A DNA stretch of 64,000 nucleotides from contig NZ_CP070351.1 in assembly GCF_016919385.1 (NCBI RefSeq), positions 1,240,001-1,304,000 of the forward strand, in the 5' to 3' direction. Position 1 is the first letter of the stretch. The number at the start of each line of letters is the position of its first letter. A model generated the notes under the pieces. It ran no database searches. It saw nothing but the letters and a program-made list of their open reading frames with translations, and had not been told where the DNA came from. The position numbers were made by a program, and so were the translations under genes. This document shows positions 33,051 to 41,225 of this stretch, in pieces. This DNA comes from Gordonia sp. PDNC005. GTDB taxonomy: Bacteria; Actinomycetota; Actinomycetes; Mycobacteriales; Mycobacteriaceae.

Positions 33051-35633
33051 TCAGTCGGCGGACTCCGCATCGAATGAACGGGCCCGCATCGCGCGTGCGG
33101 CGGAGTCGCGACCCTCGAGGATCAGTCGCCGCAGTGCCGCGGGCAGGTCGGTCGCGAGCAACGCGTCCGCTGCGGCGAGCGCCGAGTCGGAGAGATCCCA
33201 GCTCGGGTAGAGGCCGATGACAACGGTCTGCGCGACTTCACTGGTGCGTCGTGCCCACAGACCTTCCACCTCGCTGAAGTAGCGGTTCGTGTACGGCGCG
33301 AGGAGGTCGGCCTGGCCGGGACGGGCCAGACCTTCGACGATCGATCGGACGGTGACGTTGGCGATCGCGTCGTCGTCGAACGCGGTGGTCCACGCGGTCT
33401 CCTTGGCCTCCGCAGTCGGCAGCGCGGCGCGCGCGGCCGCGGCGTGACGTGCGCCGGCCGCGGTGTTGTCACGGTCTGCTTCGGCGCTGATCTCGTCGAG
33501 GCCGATCGTGCCGTGCGTCGCCAGGGCCTTGACGAGTCGCCAGCGGAACTCGTCGTCGACGACGAGTCCGGTCAGACCGTGTGTTGCCGGGTCGTCTCCG
33601 GCGAGCAGCCCCCGGAGTTCGGGCTGCTGGGCGTCGGTCGTCACACCGGCGAGGAGCGTGTTCACAAACGCCAGCTGATGGTCCGAGCCGGCTTCCGCTC
33701 CCCGGGCGAGTTCCAGGAGGCGGTCGGCGAACTGCGGCCAGCCGGTGGACGCGGCCCAGCCGGGCTCGGCGTACGACTCCAGGGCCGTGGTGGCCTGCAG
33801 CAGCACACGCTGCACCACGCCGACCTCCGATTCGGCGGCGATCCCGCGGCTCACCAATTCGACGAAGTCGCGGGCGGACATCTCGGCCTGGCGGGTCATC
33901 TCCCACGCGGCGGACCAGACCAGGGTCCGGGGCATCGGGTCGTCGATGTCGCCGATGCGGGCGGTCGCCGTTGCCAACGACTCCGGGTCCAGACGCACGG
34001 ACGCGTACGTCAGATCGTCGTCGTTGAGGAGGATCAGCTCTCCGCGTCGCTTGCCGACGAGTTCGGGAACCTCCGTGCGCGGACCTTCGACGTCGAGTTC
34101 AACGGACTCGGTGCGGACGAGCTTTCCGCCCGCCGAGGCGTAGACGCCGATCCGCATGCGGTGGACGCGGGTCTCGCCCGCGCCGGGAGCCGCGCCGTCC
34201 TGCAGCACGGCGAACGAGGTGATGACTCCGTCTGCATCGACCTCGACGTCGGGGCGCATCACGTTGATGCCGGTGGTCTTGAGCCACTGGTCTCCCCAGT
34301 CCGACAGGTCGCGGCCCGACGCCTTCTCGAGCGCGCCGAGAAGGTCGGCGAACGTTGCGTTGCCGAACCGGTGAGCAGCGAAGTAGTCGCGCAGGCCCGC
34401 CAGGAACGGTTCGAGGCCCACATACGCGACGAGCTGCTTGAGAACCGATGCGCCCTTCGCATAGGTGATGCCGTCGAAGTTCACCTCGACGGCGGCGATG
34501 TCGGGGATGTCGGCGGCGATCGGGTGGGTCGAGGGCAGCTGGTCCTGGCGGTACGCCCACGACTTCTCGACGTTGGCGAACGTGGTCCAAGCGTTGGTGT
34601 ACTCGGTGGCTTCCACCTGCGACAGGACGGAGGCGAACGTTGCGAACGACTCGTTGAGCCACAGGTCGTCCCACCACGTCATGGTGACGAGGTCGCCGAA
34701 CCACATGTGCGCCATCTCGTGGAGCACGGTCTCGGCGCGGCGTTCGTACAGGTAGCGCGTGACACGTGAGCGGAAGACGTAGTCCTCCAGGAAGGTGACG
34801 GCACCGGCGTTCTCCATCGCGCCCGCGTTGAACTCGGGGACGAAGAGCTGGTCGTACTTGCCGAACGCGTACGGCACGCCGAACACCCGGTGATAGAAGC
34901 CGAAGCCCTGTTTGGTCTCGGTGAACAGCCGCTCGGCGTCCATGTGCTCGGCGAGTGAGGCGCGGCAGAACAGGCCGAGCGGGATCGTGCCGTGTTCGTC
35001 GGTGTACTCGTCGGTCCAGGTGGCGTACGGCCCGGCGATCAGTGCGACGAGGTACGTGCTCATCACCTCGGTGGTGACGAACCGATGGACGAGAGCGCCC
35101 GACTCGTCCGACGCCGGTTCGCCCTCCGGAGCTCCGTTGGAGATGACCTTCCAGTCGGCCGGTGCCGTGACCGTCGTCGTGTAGCGAGCCTTGAGATCAG
35201 GCTGGTCGAAACAGGCGAACATACGCTTCGCGTCGGCCGTCTCGAACTGCGAATACAGGTACACCGCGCCGTCGGCCGGGTCCACGAAGCGGTGAAGCCC
35301 CTCACCGGTGTTGGAGTACGCGCACTCGGCGACCACCGTCAGTGTGTTCTGCTCGGCGAGGTCGGTGAGCACGAGGCCTACGGACTCGTCGAAGTCGGTG
35401 ATGTCGAGCGCAACACCGTTCAACGTGGCCGAGACCAGGGTCGGAGCGACGAGATCGATGAACGTCGACGCACCCGCCGTCGCGCGGAAGGTGACAGTCG
35501 AGGTGGAGGAGAAGTGCTCCTCGCCGGGGGCCCCGGACCCGTCGGTCAGATCGAGGTCGACGACGTACTCGTCGACGGCGAGAACGGATGCGCGCTGCTG
35601 CGCCTGGTCACGTGTCAGATTCGGTGCGCTCAC
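33051..35633 (-). CDS. pepN: Aminopeptidase N (M1 family)
   Basis: 860 residues, the actinobacterial length. GAMENAG (exopeptidase motif) near residue 268 and HEMAHMWFGDL near 306 with the third zinc ligand Glu in LWLNESFATF about 20 residues later. An ERAP1-like C-terminal domain follows. It removes N-terminal residues from peptides, including those released by the Clp protease. A longer frame reads through the next gene antisense and was rejected. GTG at 35633 is 6 nt downstream of a TACGAT -10, suggesting a leaderless message. Confidence 0.94.
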   Translation of the reverse strand: MSAPNLTRDQAQQRASVLAVDEYVVDLDLTDGSGAPGEEHFSSTSTVTFRATAGASTFIDLVAPTLVSATLNGVALDITDFDESVGLVLTDLAEQNTLTVVAECAYSNTGEGLHRFVDPADGAVYLYSQFETADAKRMFACFDQPDLKARYTTTVTAPADWKVISNGAPEGEPASDESGALVHRFVTTEVMSTYLVALIAGPYATWTDEYTDEHGTIPLGLFCRASLAEHMDAERLFTETKQGFGFYHRVFGVPYAFGKYDQLFVPEFNAGAMENAGAVTFLEDYVFRSRVTRYLYERRAETVLHEMAHMWFGDLVTMTWWDDLWLNESFATFASVLSQVEATEYTNAWTTFANVEKSWAYRQDQLPSTHPIAADIPDIAAVEVNFDGITYAKGASVLKQLVAYVGLEPFLAGLRDYFAAHRFGNATFADLLGALEKASGRDLSDWGDQWLKTTGINVMRPDVEVDADGVITSFAVLQDGAAPGAGETRVHRMRIGVYASAGGKLVRTESVELDVEGPRTEVPELVGKRRGELILLNDDDLTYASVRLDPESLATATARIGDIDDPMPRTLVWSAAWEMTRQAEMSARDFVELVSRGIAAESEVGVVQRVLLQATTALESYAEPGWAASTGWPQFADRLLELARGAEAGSDHQLAFVNTLLAGVTTDAQQPELRGLLAGDDPATHGLTGLVVDDEFRWRLVKALATHGTIGLDEISAEADRDNTAAGARHAAAARAALPTAEAKETAWTTAFDDDAIANVTVRSIVEGLARPGQADLLAPYTNRYFSEVEGLWARRTSEVAQTVVIGLYPSWDLSDSALAAADALLATDLPAALRRLILEGRDSAARAMRARSFDAESAD

Positions 35634-35639
35634 GCGACC

Positions 35640-35645
35640 ATCGTA
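35640..35645 (-). promoter_or_regulatory. Candidate -10 for leaderless pepN
   Basis: TACGAT on the minus strand ends 6 nt before the GTG start of pepN; no SD lies between. Confidence 0.4.
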
Positions 35646-35693
35646 CTGACGAGGACGGGAATGTGACCGGGGCAGCGGTGGTTGAATGCAGAC

Positions 35694-36302
35694 ATGGCTG
35701 ATAACGATCGTGTTGACTTCTGGTTCGACCCCTTCTGCCCGTGGTGCTGGATCACCTCGCGCTGGATCCTCGAGGCCGCGCAGGTCCGGGACCTCGACGT
35801 GAACTTCCACATCATGAGCTTGGCCGTCTTGAACGAGGGCAAGGACATCCCCGACGGCTACCGCGAGATGTTGAAGGACGCATGGCAGCCCGTCCGTGTG
35901 CTCGCCGCGGCTCAGGCGCGTCACGGCGACGACGTGCTCGCACCGCTCTACACCGCGATGGGAACCCAACTTCACAACAACGGGAACCGCGACATCCCCG
36001 CGATGATTGCCACATCGCTGGCTGAGGCGGGACTGGAGGCCGATCTGGCCGATGCCGCGCAGAGCGACGAGTTCGACGCCGCCATCCGCACCAGCCACCA
36101 CGCGGGCATGGACAAGGTCGGCGACGACGTCGGCACCCCCACGATCCACGTCAACGGAGTCGCGTTCTTCGGACCGGTCCTGTCGCGAATCCCGCGCGGA
36201 GAGGATGCCGGTCGCGTGTGGGACGGCGTCGTCGCTCTCGCGTCGTACCCGCACTTCTTCGAACTCAAGCGGTCCCGCCACGAAGACCCGCAGTTCGACT
36301 GA
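35694..36302 (+). CDS. DsbA-family oxidoreductase, Rv2466c-like
   Basis: 202 residues, thioredoxin-fold of the DsbA/2-hydroxychromene isomerase type with CPWC (Cys15, Cys18) and cis-Pro in GTPTIHVNG. Rv2466c of M. tuberculosis, at the same place, is a mycothiol-dependent reductase induced by oxidative stress (from memory), so this is probably its ortholog. No signal peptide, so cytoplasmic. ATG at 35694 is chosen over a TTG at 35682. Divergent from pepN. Confidence 0.88.
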   Translation: MADNDRVDFWFDPFCPWCWITSRWILEAAQVRDLDVNFHIMSLAVLNEGKDIPDGYREMLKDAWQPVRVLAAAQARHGDDVLAPLYTAMGTQLHNNGNRDIPAMIATSLAEAGLEADLADAAQSDEFDAAIRTSHHAGMDKVGDDVGTPTIHVNGVAFFGPVLSRIPRGEDAGRVWDGVVALASYPHFFELKRSRHEDPQFD

Positions 36303-36342
36303 CCTCCCCGCTCCTTGAGCGAGCTTGCGAGTCGAAAGGCCC

Positions 36343-37383
36343 TCAGTACGTCCCGGTGTCCGACAGCTTGTTTGGCATCGATCCGGGTGCAACCTGAGAC
36401 GGGGGCAGGGGAGCGGGAACGGGGACGACGTTCCCACTCCCTGTTCCCCGGACGAACACGCGGGGGCGCAGCAGGATGGCGCCGCTTCGCGTTCGGTCGC
36501 GCAACGCGGCGGCCCGCCAGGTGAGCACGGGGTGCGAACTCAGCGCGTTCACCAGGACGACGAAGAATCCCTTCTCGTGGGTCGCGCGATCGGCGAACTG
36601 GTCGAAGTCGATCGCGCTGAGAAGGTATTTGCCCGATGAGAGGACGCCGATCGCGGGTGCAGCGCCGTCGGGTCGCGTGTAGTACCCGTAGTTGTCCGCG
36701 GTGTACTCCTGCGCGCGTGACAGCAGCGAACCGAGGATCGGGATGTTCATGATCACGCTGCTGAACAACTGTCGCCAGTACGAGACGTGACCTGCCGCGA
36801 TGTGCCCGACTTCATGTCCGATCACGAACTCGAGTGCCTCTGGGCTGCGGGCGCGCCCGCCGACCTCGAACAGGTCCGAATACACGACGACGAAACGACG
36901 AAAACCGTGGCCGGACGCGAACGCGTTGATCTGTCCGTTCCCGGACATCACGTATGCGTCGGGGACGTACTCCATGCCGTAGCGCGCCGCGGCTTCGACG
37001 ACCATCGTGAACGCCTCGGGAAACTGAGTCGGCGTGATCTGGACTGCGTTCGCTCGGATGCTCGCGTAGCCGATTCCGCGTCCGAGGAAGATGAGGAACG
37101 GCAGGGCGAGCGGAATCAGCAGGTACTCGGTCACGAGGCCGATGGAGATCAAGGCGAGGATGACCACGTAGACGCCGACTGCCAGGAGCACGGCGAGCAC
37201 GAGCACCGGAATCTCCCAGGGATGACGACGCGGCGCGCCCGCATACAGCGCGGGCTGCTGCCAGACACTCGTCGGGCCGGGCGGCGGCGTGACCGCGGCA
37301 GGCGCTGTGTCATCGACACCGGGCACCGACGGAATCGGCGAGGCGGCGAGTCTGGAGCGGGGGATGTGCGCATCGGAGTCCAC
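36343..37383 (-). CDS. M48-family (HtpX-like) membrane metalloprotease
   Basis: 346 residues. Pro-rich N-terminus (about 1-50), two membrane helices (about 58-78 and 85-105), zinc motif HEVGHIAAGH near residue 188 with the third ligand in AQEYTADNYG. Likely acts on misfolded membrane proteins, as HtpX does. The C-terminal Pro-rich tail of about 40 residues is unusual. GTG at 37383 lies 8 nt from a symmetric -10 shared with rpiB. Confidence 0.85.
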   Translation of the reverse strand: MDSDAHIPRSRLAASPIPSVPGVDDTAPAAVTPPPGPTSVWQQPALYAGAPRRHPWEIPVLVLAVLLAVGVYVVILALISIGLVTEYLLIPLALPFLIFLGRGIGYASIRANAVQITPTQFPEAFTMVVEAAARYGMEYVPDAYVMSGNGQINAFASGHGFRRFVVVYSDLFEVGGRARSPEALEFVIGHEVGHIAAGHVSYWRQLFSSVIMNIPILGSLLSRAQEYTADNYGYYTRPDGAAPAIGVLSSGKYLLSAIDFDQFADRATHEKGFFVVLVNALSSHPVLTWRAAALRDRTRSGAILLRPRVFVRGTGSGNVVPVPAPLPPSQVAPGSMPNKLSDTGTY

Positions 37384-37391
37384 GCCCTCAA

Positions 37392-37399
37392 ACTATAGT
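37392..37399. promoter_or_regulatory. Palindromic bidirectional -10 element (M48 / rpiB)
   Basis: ACTATAGT is its own reverse complement, so TATAGT reads on both strands. On plus it ends 6 nt before the rpiB ATG; on minus 8 nt before the M48 GTG. One short site may drive two divergent, nearly leaderless transcripts. Confidence 0.6.
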
Positions 37400-37405
37400 G
37401 GCGGC

Positions 37406-37885
37406 ATGCGCATCTACCTCGGAGCCGACCATGCAGGGTTTGAACTCAAGAACCAGATCTCTGACCATCTGAAGGCCGCAGGCCACGACGTGGTCGACTG
37501 CGGAGCGCACGAGTACGACGCCGTCGACGACTACCCGGCGTTCTGCATCGCGGCCGCCGAGCGTGTGGTCGCCGATCCGGGCAGCCTCGGCTTCGTCCTC
37601 GGCGGAAGCGGCAACGGCGAGCAGATCGCCGCGAACAAGGTCAAGGGTGCCCGCTGTGCCCTCGCGTGGAGCGTGGAGACCGCCCAGCTCGCGCGTCAGC
37701 ACAACAACGCCCAGCTCATCGGCATCGGCGGCCGCATGCACAGCACCGAGGATGCGCTCGCCATCGTCGACGCGTTCATCGGCGCCGAGTGGTCGGACGA
37801 GGCTCGTCACCAGCGTCGTATCGACATCCTCGCCGAATACGAGACGACCGGCGTCGCGCCGGAGCTGCCCGAGCCGCCTCGCTGA
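37406..37885 (+). CDS. rpiB: Ribose-5-phosphate isomerase B
   Basis: 159 residues. MRIYLGADHAGFELK at the N-terminus, GFVLGGSGNGEQIAANKVKG near residue 65 and ARQHNNAQLIGIGGR near 100 are RpiB hallmarks. It interconverts ribose 5-phosphate and ribulose 5-phosphate in the pentose phosphate pathway. The catalytic acid is a Glu in the GNGEQ loop, as in mycobacterial RpiB. Start lies 6 nt after a TATAGT -10, so it is probably leaderless. Followed 15 nt later by the Nei-like glycosylase, as in M. tuberculosis. Confidence 0.95.
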   Translation: MRIYLGADHAGFELKNQISDHLKAAGHDVVDCGAHEYDAVDDYPAFCIAAAERVVADPGSLGFVLGGSGNGEQIAANKVKGARCALAWSVETAQLARQHNNAQLIGIGGRMHSTEDALAIVDAFIGAEWSDEARHQRRIDILAEYETTGVAPELPEPPR

Positions 37886-37900
37886 TCGGCGTCGGGCACC

Positions 37901-38719
37901 ATGCCCGAAGGCCACGCTCTTCACCGGCTCGCTCGCCGGCAGCAACGACATTTCGGCGGACAGCGTGTTCGCGTCACCAGCCCGCAGGGTCGGTTCGCCC
38001 ATGAGGCGGCCCAGCTCGACGGGCTGGTGTTCCGTCGTGCCGAGGCATGGGGCAAGCACTTGGTCCACCGCTACTCGGCCGACGCAGTCGGCAGGTTGGA
38101 CGCCGGGCTGATCGTGCACGTCCACCTCGGCATCTACGGCACGTTCAGCGAGGAGCCGTCACCGATGGGTGTGCCCACCGGGCAGGTGCGGATGCGCATC
38201 GAAGGCTCCGACATCGGTACCGACCTGCGGGGACCGAACGCGTGTGAGCTGTATACGCCGGCTGACCTCGACGCCCTCGTGGCGCGGTTGGGGCCGGACC
38301 CGTTGCGGTCCGACGCCGACCCCGAACGGGCGTGGCGGGCGATCAGCAGATCCCGACGTGCGATCGGATCACTGCTGATGGACCAGAAGGTGATCGCGGG
38401 TGTCGGGAACATCTACCGCGCGGAAGTGCTCTTCCGGGCGGGTGTCGACCCGCACCGGCCGGGAACATCGATCAGTCGTGACGAGTTCGACGAGATGTGG
38501 GCCGATCTGCTTCACCTGATGCCGATCGGCGCCCGGCACGGCAAGATCCACGTGGTGCGACCAGACGACGATCACGGCGCCCCCGCGTACGCCGTCGACC
38601 GGCCGCGAACCTATGTCTACCGACGGACCGGCGAAGAGTGCCGACTCTGCCGAACTCCCATCGTCTGGCAGGAGATGGAGGGCCGCAACCTGTTCTGGTG
38701 CCCGTCCTGCCAGAGGTAG
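37901..38719 (+). CDS. Fpg/Nei-family DNA glycosylase
   Basis: 272 residues. Catalytic N-terminus MPEGH (Pro2, Glu3), conserved Lys in EAWGKHL near 50, the helix-two-turn-helix with DQKVIAGVGNIYRAEVLFRAG near 165-185, and a zinc finger CRLC...CPSC at the C-terminus. It excises oxidised bases and cuts the abasic site. Corresponds to Rv2464c (Nei1-type). The ATG at 37901 is dictated by Pro2. The rpiB gene lies directly upstream with no room for its own strong promoter. Confidence 0.92.
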   Translation: MPEGHALHRLARRQQRHFGGQRVRVTSPQGRFAHEAAQLDGLVFRRAEAWGKHLVHRYSADAVGRLDAGLIVHVHLGIYGTFSEEPSPMGVPTGQVRMRIEGSDIGTDLRGPNACELYTPADLDALVARLGPDPLRSDADPERAWRAISRSRRAIGSLLMDQKVIAGVGNIYRAEVLFRAGVDPHRPGTSISRDEFDEMWADLLHLMPIGARHGKIHVVRPDDDHGAPAYAVDRPRTYVYRRTGEECRLCRTPIVWQEMEGRNLFWCPSCQR

Positions 38720-38789
38720 CCGCTGCTCTCAGAGAGTCCACAGTCTCAGCAACCGTCATTTGTCAGAGTCGACGTGCAGAGTAGTGGTC

Positions 38790-39692
38790 ATGAACAGAGC
38801 CACCGAACCGATCACGGTCCTCGCCGTCGGCGGCACCGGTGAATCGTTTCCCGCAGACGCTCGAACGCAAGTATCCGGAATGCTCGCCGCGGTGACCGAC
38901 CAGCTCGACTCGCGCTTCGTCAGTCGGTGGGTGCCGTATCCGGCCAGTTACGGTCCGACGGCAGGACGCCACGGCATCGCGTATGTCGACAGCGTCGCGT
39001 GCGGTGTCGCATCGCTCGCCGCCTCGATCCGCGACACCGACGGGCCGATCATGCTGATCGGCTACTCGCAGGGGGCGGCCGTCATCCGAACCTTCCTCGC
39101 TCATCCCGCGTCGGCGAATCTCGTCGCGAAGGTGACCGCGGTCGGGTTCGTCGCCGATCCGCATCAGCCGCGAGGCGCTGTCGACGGTTGTACCGGGTGG
39201 GGTGTCGCCGGGCCGGGAGCGCCGCTGCCGGGCGACGTGCCCGCGTGTTGGGTCGGCGTGGCCGACGACGTCATCTGCAACGCGACGGACGACTCCCTGA
39301 TCCGCGACATCGCCGACCTCACGGACTCGTTGTCGATGCTGCATGTGCGGCGCTGGATGGCGGCGATGGGTTCCGCGGTGATCGGCAGGCGGATGCAGAA
39401 CGCCGCGCGGACGTCGGTGTCACCGCGCCAGTGGCGACGCGACGTGCATCGAATCGCGTCCGCCGCGCGCGAGGTCCGGGGATACCTGCCGTCAGTGCTG
39501 CCGGTGGGCCGCTGGTCGATCACGAATCGGCCCGGCGGTCGGCACGTGTCGTACTCCGCCGAACCATACCGGCACGCGCCGCTCACCGATCCCGACGTGA
39601 CCGGCTGTCAGATGTTGGCCGGCTGGATGCAGGTGGAGGCGACGATGTCGTACCGCCACCAGACGCCAGCGTTGACGGCTGTCGCCGCATAG
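38790..39692 (+). CDS. Cutinase/PE-PPE-type serine hydrolase
   Basis: 300 residues, alpha/beta-hydrolase. Nucleophile Ser93 in GYSQGAAV; an Asp in GVADDVICN near 155 and a His in GGRHVSYSAEPYR near 250 complete a likely triad. Family resemblance is to PE-PPE/cutinase-like esterases and to mycobacteriophage LysB-type lysins. No signal peptide is visible, so it may be cytoplasmic, unlike most cutinases. ATG at 38790 or GTG at 38784. M. tuberculosis has an esterase (lipP) at this position, but the two look unrelated. Confidence 0.7.
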   Translation: MNRATEPITVLAVGGTGESFPADARTQVSGMLAAVTDQLDSRFVSRWVPYPASYGPTAGRHGIAYVDSVACGVASLAASIRDTDGPIMLIGYSQGAAVIRTFLAHPASANLVAKVTAVGFVADPHQPRGAVDGCTGWGVAGPGAPLPGDVPACWVGVADDVICNATDDSLIRDIADLTDSLSMLHVRRWMAAMGSAVIGRRMQNAARTSVSPRQWRRDVHRIASAAREVRGYLPSVLPVGRWSITNRPGGRHVSYSAEPYRHAPLTDPDVTGCQMLAGWMQVEATMSYRHQTPALTAVAA

Positions 39693-39708
39693 AGAACGTC
39701 ACCAACGA

Positions 39709-39749
39709 GACAGGGCCCCTACCGACTGCGAGTCGGAAGAGGCCCTGTC
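39709..39749. terminator. Bidirectional terminator between convergent genes
   Basis: GACAGGGCC/GGCCCTGTC outer stem (9 bp) with an inner CCGACT/AGTCGG stem. It separates the serine hydrolase (plus) from the L,D-transpeptidase (minus). Confidence 0.8.
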
Positions 39750-39762
39750 GACGTTTACGGGA

Positions 39763-40443
39763 CTAGTCGCCCGTGTACTGACCACCGATGGTGCCGCGAA
39801 CCACGATCGGAGTGCCGCGTCCGACGTTGTCGAACACCCACTTGCCGTTCTCAGTGCTCACGTTGATGCAGCCGTGACTGGCGTTCGAGACGCCCTGCTG
39901 TGCGACCGACCACGGTGCGGCATGAATGAAGATGCCGTCCCAGGACATGCGCGTCGCGTACTCGACGTACGTGCGGTAGCCCTCGGGCGAGTCGATCGGG
40001 ACACCGTACGTGGACGAGTCCATGTACATGTCGCGGTACTTCTCCTTGGTGTGGTACACGCCGTTAGGAGTCGGGTGCTTGTCGGTGCCCATCGAGATCG
40101 GCATCTTCTTGATGAACTCGCCGTTCTTCCACCAGTAGATCTGGTGGTCGCCGTCGACCGCGAGGGCGACGTAGCCGGTCTCGCTCTTCACGTTCGGCAT
40201 CGCGGGAACACCCGGAGTGGTCGGCGTGGTGGGCTTGGGCTTCGGCTTCGACTTGGAAGTCGGGGGCACGCCCGGGAAGGTCGGAACCTTCGGGAGGTCG
40301 GGCAGCTGCACCGGCGGAAGGCCGGGGATCACGGTGACCGGAGCTGCGTCGGCGACGGCGGGGAGGCCGGCGGTCAGAGCCGCCACGCTGACAGCGATGG
40401 CGGTCAGGCGAGCCGCGCGGCTCGCACTCTTCTTCTTGAACAC
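39763..40443 (-). CDS. L,D-transpeptidase (YkuD domain), secreted
   Basis: 226 residues. Signal peptide (KKK then a hydrophobic segment to about residue 33, ADAAP cleavage), a Pro/Lys-rich linker with KSKPKPKPTTPTTP (about 60-80), then a YkuD domain with IHAAPWSV and the catalytic SHGCINVS near residue 190. It makes 3-3 cross-links in peptidoglycan or attaches proteins to it. It lacks the immunoglobulin-like domain of larger mycobacterial Ldts. ATG at 40443 has an AAGG site about 12 nt upstream. Confidence 0.9.
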   Translation of the reverse strand: MFKKKSASRAARLTAIAVSVAALTAGLPAVADAAPVTVIPGLPPVQLPDLPKVPTFPGVPPTSKSKPKPKPTTPTTPGVPAMPNVKSETGYVALAVDGDHQIYWWKNGEFIKKMPISMGTDKHPTPNGVYHTKEKYRDMYMDSSTYGVPIDSPEGYRTYVEYATRMSWDGIFIHAAPWSVAQQGVSNASHGCINVSTENGKWVFDNVGRGTPIVVRGTIGGQYTGD

Positions 40444-40607
40444 GTCGTTTCTACCTTCGTTTTGTCGTCACAAAAACGCCACCCCCGTGGACGCTCACGA
40501 GTCATCGTTACACAACCGTTGCAGCCTCGCCAAGCGATAACACGCCGCAGGAGACGCTGCGAGTCCGTTTAGCGGGTTATTCGCCAGTGAAGCCGATCAC
40601 AGTAACA

Positions 40608-41165
40608 TCACCGTCGATCATACGGAATGCCGCCGGGGCTGGTGATCACCACGACGGCTTCGGCGGGTCCGTCCACCGCGGCGAACACGTGTTCACGATC
40701 GCTCGTCCACGCGTGGCATCGCCCCGCGGGGACCTCGGTGGCCTCGTTCACGGTGCCCGCGCGTACGACGCCGGAGACAACACAGAACTGCTCGCGGACC
40801 CCGAGCCCGTGGGCGGGGGAGGCGTGACGTGCGCCGGCGGGGAACTCGAGGCGGAACACCTCCACTGTTGCGCCCTCGGGGTGTTCTGCTGACGCAGGTA
40901 GACGCCTCGTGGACAGCAGCACGGTCACCATTCCGCCTTCTGCGGCGCCGTGGGCGCCCGGTGACTCGCCGAGCAGGGCCGTCAGCGGGACGTCGAGTGG
41001 TGCGCAGAGCGCGTACAGCGTCTCGATCGTCGGATTGCGACGGCCGCTCTCGATCTCCGACAGTGTCGCCTTGCCGACCTCGGCGCGGCGGGCGAGCTCG
41101 GAGAGGCTGAAGCCGCGTGCGGCGCGCAGTTCACGGAGTCGCCTGCCGACTTCGGATTCCTTCAT
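40608..41165 (-). CDS. XRE-type regulator with cupin sensor domain
   Basis: 185 residues. N-terminal helix-turn-helix (RRLRELRAARGFSLSELARRAEVGKATLSEIESGR), then a cupin domain from about residue 85, the layout of PuuR/MppR-like regulators that sense small metabolites. It is divergent from a BenE-type transporter, and two tandem palindromic sites lie in the gap. ATG at 41165 follows TAGGCT by 7 nt, suggesting a leaderless message. Confidence 0.9.
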   Translation of the reverse strand: MKESEVGRRLRELRAARGFSLSELARRAEVGKATLSEIESGRRNPTIETLYALCAPLDVPLTALLGESPGAHGAAEGGMVTVLLSTRRLPASAEHPEGATVEVFRLEFPAGARHASPAHGLGVREQFCVVSGVVRAGTVNEATEVPAGRCHAWTSDREHVFAAVDGPAEAVVVITSPGGIPYDRR

Positions 41166-41172
41166 GTCGTAG

Positions 41173-41178
41173 AGCCTA
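41173..41178 (-). promoter_or_regulatory. Candidate -10 for the XRE-cupin gene
   Basis: TAGGCT on the minus strand, 7 nt before the start codon; the tandem operators lie just upstream. Confidence 0.4.
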
Positions 41179-41184
41179 GCCAAT

Positions 41185-41216
41185 GTTCCGTTTACAGAAC
41201 GTTCCGTTTGTGGAAC
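41185..41216. promoter_or_regulatory. Tandem operator repeats, XRE-cupin / BenE
   Basis: Two adjoining 16-bp units, GTTCCGTTTACAGAAC (41185-41200) and GTTCCGTTTGTGGAAC (41201-41216). Each is a GTTC...GAAC dyad. They sit between two divergent genes, the expected place for the regulator's own binding site. Confidence 0.75.
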
Positions 41217-41225
41217 GATCTGTCT

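Noticed and set aside
35634..36437. N-terminal extension of pepN
   Set aside because: The extra part is antisense to the Rv2466c-like gene and has no aminopeptidase similarity.
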